Shown here: in pieces, positions 57,196 to 64,000 of the stretch | How the letters are laid out: each line of letters starts with the position of its first letter | How positions within the stretch are numbered: position 1 is the stretch's first letter | From: Bradyrhizobium sp. 195 | GTDB lineage: Bacteria > Pseudomonadota > Alphaproteobacteria > Rhizobiales > Xanthobacteraceae | Reading direction: 5' to 3' | Length of the DNA: 64,000 bases | NCBI RefSeq assembly: GCF_023101665.1 | Contig: NZ_CP082161.1 | Location: 5,394,001-5,458,000 of the forward strand | Made by a program: the position numbers and the translations under genes | The notes under the pieces: generated by a model | What the model saw: the letters and a program-made list of their open reading frames with translations, nothing else | Database searches by the model: none | Told to the model about the DNA's origin: nothing

Positions 57196-58584
57196 ATGGA
57201 CCATTGGCTGCGATCCGCGATCGACTACATCGGCTCCTGGATCGAATTCCAGCTGACGACAATCCAACAGCCCGGCGTCATCATCGCATTCGCCCATCGC
57301 GGCGAAGTCGTCGCCGAGCACGCGTTCGGCCTTGCCAATCTCGACACCGGCGAGAAGCTCACCCCACGCCACCGCTTCCGGATCGCCTCCCATTCCAAGA
57401 GCTTCACCTCGGCCGGCATCATGAAGCTGCGCGAGCAACGCAAGCTCCGGCTCGATGACACGGTCGGCCAATATGTCAGCGGGCTGCATCCGCGCGTCGG
57501 CGAGACGACGATCGCGCAGTTGCTGTCGCACAGTGCGGGGCTGACGCGCGACGGCGCCGATTCCGGCCAGTTCATCGATCGCCGTCCCTATCTCGACGCG
57601 AAGGAGTTGCTCGCGGAATTGAAGCTGCCGACCGCGATCGAGGCCGGCAAGCGCTTCAAATATTCCAACCACGGCTTTGGCCTGCTCGGCCTCGTGATCG
57701 AAGCCATTGCGAAGGAGCCCTATTCCGTCTGGATCAAGCGCGAGATCGTCGAGGCCGCGGGCCTGCGCGAGACTGAGCCGGACTCACCGCTTCCCAAGGG
57801 CGCGCGGTTCGCGCGCGGCCACACGCGAAAGCTGCCATTCGGTGAGCGCTGCGTGATCCCCGGTGACAATCAAGCGCACGCGATGGCGTCGGCCGCAGGC
57901 TTCGTTGCGACCGCCGGCGACACCGCCCGCTTCTTCGCGCAGCTCGCGCCCAATGCGAAAAAGAGCGTGTTGTCGGCCGCGAGCCGCCGCGAGATGACGC
58001 GGCACCATTGGCGCATCCCGCAGAGCTTCGAGGCCCACTACGGCTTGGGCGTTAACGCCGGCAAGACCGACGGCTGGGACTGGTTCGGCCATAGCGGCGG
58101 CTTCCAGGGCTACATCTCGCGGACCTGCTCCATCCCCGCTTGCGAGCTCACGATCAGCATCCTCAGCAACTCCATCGACGGCGCGGCGCCGTTCTGGATG
58201 GACGGCGCGATGCAGATCCTGCGCGTGTTCCAGACCCGCGGCGCGCCGGACCGGCGCGTGCGCGACTGGACCGGGCGCTGGTGGACGATCTGGGGCGCGA
58301 CCGACCTCGTCCCAGCCGGCAACAGTGTGCTGGTCGCCAATCCGCAATTCGTCAATCCGTTCATGGATGCCGCCGAGATCGAGGTCACCGGCCGCGACAC
58401 CGGCAAGCTCGCCTGGGCTGCCGGCTATTCCAGCCATGGCGAGCCGGTGCGACGGGTCCGCGACAAGCGCGGGGGGATCAGCGACATCTGGATCGCGGGC
58501 GCCAATGTGAAGCCGGAAAAAGTCGTGGCGCGCGAGATCGCACGCCGGTATCCGCCGCGCAAGCGGCGGCCTACTCCCGAATGA
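57196..58584 (+). CDS. Serine hydrolase of the beta-lactamase/DD-peptidase fold
   Basis: A 462-residue protein of beta-lactamase family class C type. The nucleophile motif is SHSK (in RIASHSKSFTS, near residue 73), the second is YSN (KYSNHGFGLL, near 157), and HSGGFQGY is the usual third element. No signal peptide is visible, so it may be cytosolic. A C-terminal ~120-residue domain with a WTGRWWTIW segment is a common accessory fold. Substrate unknown; ester or peptide hydrolysis is inferred. Its stop overlaps the convergent peptidase gene by 14 bp. Confidence 0.85.
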   Translation: MDHWLRSAIDYIGSWIEFQLTTIQQPGVIIAFAHRGEVVAEHAFGLANLDTGEKLTPRHRFRIASHSKSFTSAGIMKLREQRKLRLDDTVGQYVSGLHPRVGETTIAQLLSHSAGLTRDGADSGQFIDRRPYLDAKELLAELKLPTAIEAGKRFKYSNHGFGLLGLVIEAIAKEPYSVWIKREIVEAAGLRETEPDSPLPKGARFARGHTRKLPFGERCVIPGDNQAHAMASAAGFVATAGDTARFFAQLAPNAKKSVLSAASRREMTRHHWRIPQSFEAHYGLGVNAGKTDGWDWFGHSGGFQGYISRTCSIPACELTISILSNSIDGAAPFWMDGAMQILRVFQTRGAPDRRVRDWTGRWWTIWGATDLVPAGNSVLVANPQFVNPFMDAAEIEVTGRDTGKLAWAAGYSSHGEPVRRVRDKRGGISDIWIAGANVKPEKVVAREIARRYPPRKRRPTPE

Positions 58585-60139
58585 GCGCCTCGACCTCGCT
58601 GCGAAACGCCTGCCGCGAGCCGCCCTGCGAATAGAACATGTGGCCGCCGGGATAGACGACGAACTTCACGCGCTGCGTCGCGAAGGCCGGCATCTGATCG
58701 AGCGCCCGCTTCGTTCCGAAATAGGGCGTGGCAAGGTCGAACAGGCCGTGCGCGACCAGCACGTTCAGCTTCGCATCGGTAGCGAGGATCTGGCGCAGCT
58801 CGGACACCGATTGCGGCGGGTTGATGCCGCGGCCGAAATCCCAGTGACCTTCCACAGTGCCGTTCAAAACCTCATAGGAACCATCGGGCTTCCAGTTCAG
58901 CTTGCGTGAGAGCACGTCGACCGCGGCGCTCGTCAGCGGCGCCTGCAGCGCATCGCCTGAGGGGTCGCCGAACCGCGAGCTGCTCGAATCCGGATAGGGA
59001 TCGAAGCCTCGCACGGAGCCGTCGTAGCGTCCCGTCACCTTGCCGTTCTTGCGGTCGAACTCGCGGCGGAATTCACCGACGTCGAAGCGGCCGGCGAGCC
59101 GGCGGCTCAGCGCCTGGTCGATGCCGGTGAGCTCGGCGACCTTGTCGGCAAGACGATTGGTGGCCTCCTCGTCCGCCGCGCCCTTGACGAGGTCGGCCAG
59201 GAATTCGCCGCGCGCGTAAGCCTCGACATCGGCGAGATCGGCGCGCTTGACCGGCCCTTTGACTTCGCGCGCCACCGCCACATAGCTCGGCAAGGTCGCG
59301 ACATATTGCAGGAGGCTGGTGCCGGTGAACTCTCGGAAATCGAGCAGCGGCGACACCAGGATCAAGCCCCTGACGCCGACGCCGTGCTGGAGCTGCAACT
59401 GGCGCACCACCTTCGGCCCGCGAATGCCGCCATAGCTCTCGCCCGCGACATATTTCGGCGAGGTCAGCCGGTCGTGCTTCTCGAGCCAGCGGCGGATCAC
59501 GAGCGCGATCGCGTTGACGTCGCCGTCGACGGAGTAGAACGACTTGCGCGCATCCTCCCCGCTCGCAACGAAGCGGCTGTAGCCGGTGCTGACGGGATCG
59601 ATGAAGACGAGATCGGTGAAGTCGAGCCAGGTCTCCGCGTTCGGCTTCACCTCGGGCGAGGCCGACGGCGACAGCGCATCGCCATCGAGCGGCAGCCGCC
59701 ACGGACCGGCCGCGCCGAACTGGAGCCACGCCGAGGACGCGCCGGGGCCGCCATTGAACAGGAACGTGACCGGACGCGTGGCGCGGTCGGCGCCGTCGAG
59801 TTGGTAGGACGTATAGGCAATGTCGGCCAGTGGCTCGCCCTTGCCGTCGAACACGCGGATGGAGCCGGCGGTCGCGGCGAAGTTGAGGGTGCGGCCGGGC
59901 AGATCCAGCGTCTGCTTCGTGGTCGCGTCAGGCGGAAGACGGTGCGGCTCGGCCGCCGAGGGCGACGCCTGCGTCGCGCCTTGTGCGTTGCCGGCGCGAC
60001 CGCCCTTCTGCCCCGCCGTCGCTGCCGCCTCGGAGCGCGGCTGCGGCGGATCGTCCGCGCGCACGACGCTTGCGAGCGCGACCGCGGACACGGCCAGCAC
60101 CAGCCCCGTTCCTCGCAGCGTCGACCAGATCGTGAGCAT
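58571..60139 (-). CDS. S10 family serine carboxypeptidase
   Basis: A 522-residue exported peptidase. Signal-like MLTIWSTLRGTGLVLAVSAV is followed by a Pro/Ala-rich linker. FLFNGGPGASSAWLQFG is the oxyanion-hole region, VAGESYGGIRG holds the catalytic Ser (near residue 224), and the C-terminal LFDLATPYFGT and YPGGHMFYS supply the Asp and His. Serine carboxypeptidases remove C-terminal residues at acid pH. The start at MLTIWS is favoured because the upstream frame is not signal-like. Confidence 0.88.
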   Translation of the reverse strand: MLTIWSTLRGTGLVLAVSAVALASVVRADDPPQPRSEAAATAGQKGGRAGNAQGATQASPSAAEPHRLPPDATTKQTLDLPGRTLNFAATAGSIRVFDGKGEPLADIAYTSYQLDGADRATRPVTFLFNGGPGASSAWLQFGAAGPWRLPLDGDALSPSASPEVKPNAETWLDFTDLVFIDPVSTGYSRFVASGEDARKSFYSVDGDVNAIALVIRRWLEKHDRLTSPKYVAGESYGGIRGPKVVRQLQLQHGVGVRGLILVSPLLDFREFTGTSLLQYVATLPSYVAVAREVKGPVKRADLADVEAYARGEFLADLVKGAADEEATNRLADKVAELTGIDQALSRRLAGRFDVGEFRREFDRKNGKVTGRYDGSVRGFDPYPDSSSSRFGDPSGDALQAPLTSAAVDVLSRKLNWKPDGSYEVLNGTVEGHWDFGRGINPPQSVSELRQILATDAKLNVLVAHGLFDLATPYFGTKRALDQMPAFATQRVKFVVYPGGHMFYSQGGSRQAFRSEVEALIRE

Positions 60140-60381
60140 GATCGTTCTCCTTGCCCGGCTGTAAATAGCGCGGCGCCCTCCGAAGCTAGTACGAAATTGC
60201 GACGGTTTGCGGGATCGCCGGTCGATCGCGGATCCGGGCTGGCTCAAATCAACCCGTTTTGTTCTCTGGATCGACAATCGCCCGTTTGCCTTGACCGCCG
60301 GTCATCCTCGACAATGGAGGCCCACCTCGTATAGACGAGCCCGGCGGAACTTCCTCCAGCCAGCGGCCTGCCCGACAAGCC

Positions 60382-61161
60382 ATGACCAAGCCCCAGCGAT
60401 ACGACCGCATCGCCTTCGTCGCCAGCCCGAGCAGCGAGGCGCAGGCCGCCTTCAGCCAGCTCACCAGGGACTATGGCAATTGCGCCCCGAAGGAAGCCGA
60501 TGTCGTCGTCGCGCTCGGCGGCGACGGGCTGATGCTGCAGACGCTGCACCAGAACATGCACACGGGAAAGCCGATCTACGGCATGCACCGCGGCACTGTC
60601 GGCTTCCTGATGAACGAGTATTCGCCGCACGATCTGCGCGCGCGGCTCGAGACGGCGCATGAATCGGAGATCAATCCGCTCCTGATGCGCGCGACCGACG
60701 TCAACGACCGTGTTCACCTGCACCACGCCATCAACGAGGTGTACCTGTTCCGGCAGACCTCCCAGGCGGCGCGCCTGCGGATCCTGATCGACGAGCGCGA
60801 GCGCATGCCCGAGCTGATCGCCGACGGCATCATTGTGGCGACGCCGGCCGGCTCGACCGCCTACAATCTGTCGGCGCAGGGACCGATCCTACCGATCAAC
60901 GCCGCCCTTCTGGCGCTGACCCCGATCAGCGCCTTCCGGCCGCGGCGCTGGCGCGGCGCCCTGCTGCCCAACACCGCCTATGTCGTGATCGAGGTGCTGG
61001 AGGACGACAAGCGTCCCGTCGCGGCCGTCGCCGACCATGAGGAGGTACGCAGGGTGCGGCGCGTCGAGATCCTGTCCGACAAGAGCATCTCGATGCGCAT
61101 GCTGTTCGACCCCGGCCACAGCCTGGAAGAGCGCATCCTGCGCGAGCAGTTCGGCTACTAA
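60382..61161 (+). CDS. nadK: NAD kinase
   Basis: A 259-residue ATP-dependent NAD kinase making NADP. The nucleotide motif [16 protein letters not shown] (GGDG) near residue 46-52, [16 protein letters not shown], and the NAD-binding [20 protein letters not shown] are intact. The length fits alphaproteobacterial NadK. It is essential in most bacteria. The gene is followed 99 bp later by the receiver/Hpt pair on the same strand. Confidence 0.92.
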   Translation: MTKPQRYDRIAFVASPSSEAQAAFSQLTRDYGNCAPKEADVVVALGGDGLMLQTLHQNMHTGKPIYGMHRGTVGFLMNEYSPHDLRARLETAHESEINPLLMRATDVNDRVHLHHAINEVYLFRQTSQAARLRILIDERERMPELIADGIIVATPAGSTAYNLSAQGPILPINAALLALTPISAFRPRRWRGALLPNTAYVVIEVLEDDKRPVAAVADHEEVRRVRRVEILSDKSISMRMLFDPGHSLEERILREQFGY

Positions 61162-61259
61162 ACCCATCGCCCGCCCGCCGCCGGCACTGCGTCCGCAACC
61201 CTTCGTTAACCGCCGCCACGATATGGTTAACGAAGGTTGACCGTTTTGGCCCGGGCGTC

Positions 61260-61805
61260 ATGTTCCGTATCGACTTCAACAAGCTGCGCTTCCTCGTCTG
61301 CGACGACAATCCGCACATGCGCCGCATCCTGCGGACGCTGCTGCATTCCTTTGGCGCGCGCGAAGTCTACGAGGCCGAGGACGGCGCCACCGCGCTCGAG
61401 ATGTACAGCCATTACGTGCCCGACATCGTCATCACCGACTGGGCCATGCCGATCTTCGACGGGCTCGAGCTCGCGCAGATGATCCGGCAGCCGGACTCCA
61501 AGGGCAACCCCTACGCGCCGATCATCATGCTGACCGGTCATTCCGAGAAGCGCCGTGTCACTGTCGCGCGCGATGCCGGCGTCACCGAATTCCTGGCCAA
61601 GCCGATCTCGGCCAAGGGGCTCTATCAGCGCATCCTCAACGTGGTCGCCAATCCCCGCCCCTTCATCAAGACCAAGTCCTATTTCGGGCCGGACCGGCGC
61701 CGCAACACCAATTCCGCCTATATGGGTCCCGAGCGCCGCGTCGGCGAAAAGCACGAGGTGCTGCAGCAGCCCTCGCTGCTCGACAAAGCCCGTTCCTCCA
61801 TCTAG
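61260..61805 (+). CDS. Response regulator, single receiver domain plus tail
   Basis: A 181-residue protein. The receiver domain occupies residues ~8-130: FLVCDDNPHMRRILRTLLHS has the acidic pair, DIVITDWAMPIFDGLELAQM the phospho-acceptor Asp, IIMLTGHSEK the Thr, and FLAKPISAKGLY the Lys. The ~50-residue tail carries YFGPDRRRN and YMGPERR motifs, with no DNA-binding domain. It works with the Hpt protein directly downstream, 27 bp apart, in a phosphorelay. This pair after nadK is conserved in Bradyrhizobium-type genomes, to my knowledge. Confidence 0.9.
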   Translation: MFRIDFNKLRFLVCDDNPHMRRILRTLLHSFGAREVYEAEDGATALEMYSHYVPDIVITDWAMPIFDGLELAQMIRQPDSKGNPYAPIIMLTGHSEKRRVTVARDAGVTEFLAKPISAKGLYQRILNVVANPRPFIKTKSYFGPDRRRNTNSAYMGPERRVGEKHEVLQQPSLLDKARSSI

Positions 61806-61832
61806 CGCAACGTCCCCGACGAGGCAGGCATC

Positions 61833-62411
61833 ATGGCGAAGAACAGCGCAAAGGACATCGAGGTCAAGGCCTTCGCCACGCATCAAATCATCACGCAGCC
61901 CAACCCGCTGCGCAAGGTTCTGCGCCGCGTCGAAGAGAAGGACCTGGACGATCCAGTCGCCCGTGCCGAGCAGGCGCTCGCGGGTCTTTCGGGCGAGTTC
62001 AAGGACTGGATGACGACGGAGGTCAACCGGCTGTCGGCCGCCTATGTCGCCGTCCGGAATGACGGCTTCACCAAGGAAAGGCGCGACGAGCTGTTTCACG
62101 CCGCCCACGACATCAAGGGTGACGCCGCAACCTTCGGCTATCCGGCCGCGGCGGGGGTAGCCGAGAGCCTGTGCCGCGTCATCGAGCACGCACCTGATCT
62201 CGAAAAGGTGCCGGCCGAACTGTTCACGCACCACATCAACGCCATTCTCGCCATCGTGCACGAGAACACCAGGCTCGACAGCATCAGCGTCTCCGCCGAG
62301 TTGAGCCGGCGCCTGCGCAAGGTCGCCGACGACTATCTCGCCCATGTCAACCGCGACCGCCCCGAGCATCTCGAGGTGATCCTGGCGCCGAGCATCGTGC
62401 CGGTGGACTGA
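61833..62411 (+). CDS. Hpt-domain phosphotransfer protein
   Basis: A 192-residue protein with one histidine phosphotransfer domain. The phospho-acceptor His is in LFHAAHDIKGDAATFGYPAA (residues ~86-105), the expected HxxKG-like signature HDIKGD. The N-terminal ~70 residues are basic and Ala-rich, probably helical, and the C-terminus continues the helix bundle. It most likely receives phosphate from, or passes it to, the adjacent receiver protein. The kinase partner is not encoded here, though the hybrid kinase at 27233 is a possible candidate. Confidence 0.9.
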   Translation: MAKNSAKDIEVKAFATHQIITQPNPLRKVLRRVEEKDLDDPVARAEQALAGLSGEFKDWMTTEVNRLSAAYVAVRNDGFTKERRDELFHAAHDIKGDAATFGYPAAAGVAESLCRVIEHAPDLEKVPAELFTHHINAILAIVHENTRLDSISVSAELSRRLRKVADDYLAHVNRDRPEHLEVILAPSIVPVD

Positions 62412-62426
62412 GGTCCAGCTCTCTCC

Positions 62427-62515
62427 CCGTCATTGCGAGGAGCACTTGCGACGAAGCAATCCAGAGTCTTTCCGCGGAAAGACTCTGGATTGCTTCGCTG
62501 CGCTCGCAATGACGG
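62427..62515. repeat. Palindromic intergenic repeat, copy 2
   Basis: CCGTCATTGCGAG (62427-62439) is inverted against CTCGCAATGACGG (62503-62515). The core CCAGAGTCTTTCCG-CGGAAAGACTCTGG (62461-62488) is an exact 28-bp palindrome. It matches the element at 49176-49256 in sequence phrases and layout, though one arm here carries an extra AGCACTTGCGAC interruption. It follows the Hpt gene by 15 bp. Confidence 0.85.
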
Positions 62516-62550
62516 CGGTTGGTAGGCTGGGCCTATCCCCACGATCAGAT

Positions 62551-62640
62551 CGTAGGGTGGATTAGCGCAGCGTAATCCACCGCTTTGATTGCCGCAGAGA
62601 CAGAATTGGTGGGTTACGGCTTCGCCTAGCCCACCCTACG
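62551..62640. repeat. CGTAGGGTGG inverted-repeat element
   Basis: CGTAGGGTGG at 62551-62560 is inverted against CCACCCTACG at 62631-62640, with inner arms GTAATCCACC and GGTGGGTTAC. The arms match the CCACCCTACG end of the element at 24-60. It lies 8 bp before the stop of the leftward DUF2336 gene. It is a second dispersed family, distinct from that at 62427. Confidence 0.75.
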
Positions 62641-62648
62641 GCATCTCG

Positions 62649-63815
62649 TTACGCCGCGATCAGATCGTCGTAGGTGTCCTCGTCCGTGGCGAGCTCGTCG
62701 CAGAACAGCCTTGCCTCCTCGCGCGCCGACTCCGTGGCGAAGCGGCGCAGCAAAACCATCAGCGGCTCGGTGGCGCCGCTGTCGGTCTCGCAATGGGTGA
62801 GCACGCGCTCGACCATGCGCCGGCGCAGCCGCGCCGCGCCGTCGTCACTGTCGACAAAGCCCTGCTCGTGGCAGGCATCGAGCGCGACCTGGAATGCCGC
62901 GAACGTCGCCTCGGGCAGCCCGGCGCGGCGGAGCAGCGCGTGCAGGCTATTGCCGCCGCGATCGTGCAGAAGCGCGGTGACGCGCGCCAGCGGCAGGTCG
63001 GCGAGCTCGGCCAGCGCCGCGTCGAACAAATCGAGATTGCTGGACAGCAATGCGCGCAGGATCAGGCCGGCAGTCAGCTGGCCCGTGACGCGCAAATGAT
63101 GCACGAGGCCCTGCATGTCCTCGCCGCGCGAGCGCGCCGCGATGTTGATGGTGGAGCGGTCACGCGCCTCGATCGTGATGCGATCGGCACGATCGGCGCT
63201 CAGCCAGTTCCGCGCCACGACGAATTGCGCCAGCGTCTCGGAGAGTTTCGCCACCAGCGCGGCCCGGGTTGCGGACGGCAGATCATCCAGCACCAGCATC
63301 GCCTCGCGAATCGCGGCGAGATGGCCGTGGCGCTCGACGATGCGATTCCACGAGAACGGCGCAAGCTCGGCATGAGGATTTTCGATCAACTCCAGCGCGG
63401 CCGCCGCGCAGCCGACTTCGGCGATGGCGGCGCAGACCGAGACCGGCAGCGCGATGCGGCGGGCGACCGCGCATTGCACCTCGTCATTGCCGGTCGCAAC
63501 AATGTCGACGAGATCGGCGTCGATCAAGAGCGGAGAATGTTCGAGCACGGGCAGCGCGACGGTCGGCTGATCCGCCGACAGCGCCCGCACGATCGACGCC
63601 GGCGCATCCGTGCTGCGCGCAAAAGCCTCGGCCATCGCCTGCCGCACCAGCGGCGAGGCATCGTCGAGCAGCATCAAGAGCGCGCCTTCGGCGGCGATGC
63701 GGTCGTCTGTGGAAAGATCTGAGATCAGCCAGGCCCGGGCCAACGCCCGTGTGGCCTCGGCCCGCTCGCCGGCCGGCGCCGTCCTGATCCAATTGATGAA
63801 CTGCCGAACAATCAT
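62649..63815 (-). CDS. DUF2336 domain protein
   Basis: A 388-residue protein of the DUF2336 family, built from HEAT-like helical repeats: RIAAEGALLMLLDDASPLVR, QAMAEAFARSTDAPASIVRA and VQCAVARRIALPVSVCAAIA lead the N-terminal half. Members occur in Rhizobiales and Caulobacterales and are uncharacterised, often near phosphorelay genes, as here. No signal peptide is seen; it should be cytosolic. HEAT-like stacks suggest a protein-binding scaffold. Confidence 0.85.
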   Translation of the reverse strand: MIVRQFINWIRTAPAGERAEATRALARAWLISDLSTDDRIAAEGALLMLLDDASPLVRQAMAEAFARSTDAPASIVRALSADQPTVALPVLEHSPLLIDADLVDIVATGNDEVQCAVARRIALPVSVCAAIAEVGCAAAALELIENPHAELAPFSWNRIVERHGHLAAIREAMLVLDDLPSATRAALVAKLSETLAQFVVARNWLSADRADRITIEARDRSTINIAARSRGEDMQGLVHHLRVTGQLTAGLILRALLSSNLDLFDAALAELADLPLARVTALLHDRGGNSLHALLRRAGLPEATFAAFQVALDACHEQGFVDSDDGAARLRRRMVERVLTHCETDSGATEPLMVLLRRFATESAREEARLFCDELATDEDTYDDLIAA

Positions 63816-64000
63816 GCTGCTTCCGGCTTACACAACAAACGAAAATGATGACGGCTCGTCACCTGCAACACAAAATAAACCACGACGCTTAACAAAGCGT
63901 TCACCATAACTGGCTGGTTTAATTGACGTTTTGTTAAGGGAACAAAGCCGCCTGGGATGCGTGCCCCGGACGCAGCGCAGCAACGCCATAAGCGCGGCTA
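63816..64000. other. Upstream region of the DUF2336 gene
   Basis: The last 185 bp hold no complete gene. It is AT-richer than the surroundings at 63825-63940, with TTTTGTTAAG, TTAACAAAGCG and AAAATAAACC, and probably carries the promoter of the leftward DUF2336 gene and possibly of a gene beyond the window edge. No reading frame with coding character enters from the right. Confidence 0.4.

Noticed and set aside
1..64000. CRISPR arrays, prophage, integrase or transposase genes
   Set aside because: No regularly spaced direct repeats, Cas proteins or mobile-element enzymes were found. The dispersed palindromes lack any encoded mover.

Overview
The window looks like chromosomal DNA of a Bradyrhizobium/Rhodopseudomonas-type alphaproteobacterium (Nitrobacteraceae). 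The evidence is uniformly GC-rich coding sequence, palindromic intergenic repeats typical of this group, and its characteristic gene families: FDH3-type formate dehydrogenase with DUF3305/DUF3306 partners, DUF2336, an Omp25/RopB-like barrel, and many tiny secreted proteins. I see no phage, transposase, integrase, rRNA operon or CRISPR array. Three tRNA genes are present: Gly-UCC, Tyr-GUA and Thr-UGU.

Layout. Positions 1-9.6 kb hold acyl-CoA and carboxylate metabolism: a phosphotransferase next to an acyl-CoA dehydrogenase, a TetR regulator, RidA, a class III CoA-transferase, two MFS carriers and a beta-keto acid cleavage enzyme. Positions 10-13 kb hold small proteins and a sorbosone-dehydrogenase-like lipoprotein with a DUF2231 membrane protein. 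Positions 13.0-24.3 kb are the core of the window. They carry formate dehydrogenase gamma, beta and alpha, a small Tat protein, a chaperone fused to a DNA-binding domain, and five tightly overlapping genes (DUF3306, DUF3305, DUF6352-like, DUF6505-like, lipoate-ligase-like). A multi-cluster ferredoxin-like protein is divergent from them. A WD40-cytochrome c protein and several tiny proteins follow to 26.8 kb.

Positions 27-32 kb hold a micro-transcription unit (promoter, 14-codon frame, intrinsic terminator) whose ribosome-binding site is complementary over 17 nt to the canonical 16S rRNA 3' end, then a hybrid histidine kinase divergent from a periplasmic binding protein, and small proteins. 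Positions 32-38 kb hold a UvrD-type helicase, two oxidoreductases, a tandem duplication beside tRNA-Tyr, and rlmB. Positions 38-40 kb encode three low-complexity secreted proteins. Positions 40.2-48.6 kb form one catabolic unit on the minus strand: an AraC regulator, a complete Liv-type ABC importer, then CoA-transferase, SDR and GST. Positions 48.7-64 kb mix a PQQ/cytochrome c enzyme, a methyltransferase, many small proteins, an outer-membrane barrel, a TPR protein, a beta-lactamase-fold hydrolase, an S10 peptidase, NAD kinase, a receiver/Hpt pair and a DUF2336 protein.

How it fits together. The formate module is the clearest system: a periplasm-facing Mo/W enzyme with iron-sulfur and cytochrome b subunits feeding electrons from formate to the quinone pool, its export chaperone, and a conserved set of partners with no assigned function. 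The strongest candidates for undescribed biology are the RNA/peptide element at 27.0-27.2 kb, the DNA-binding-chaperone fusion with nearby palindromes, and the uncharacterised formate dehydrogenase accessory genes. Functions rest on motifs and family resemblance recognised by eye. No database search was run.
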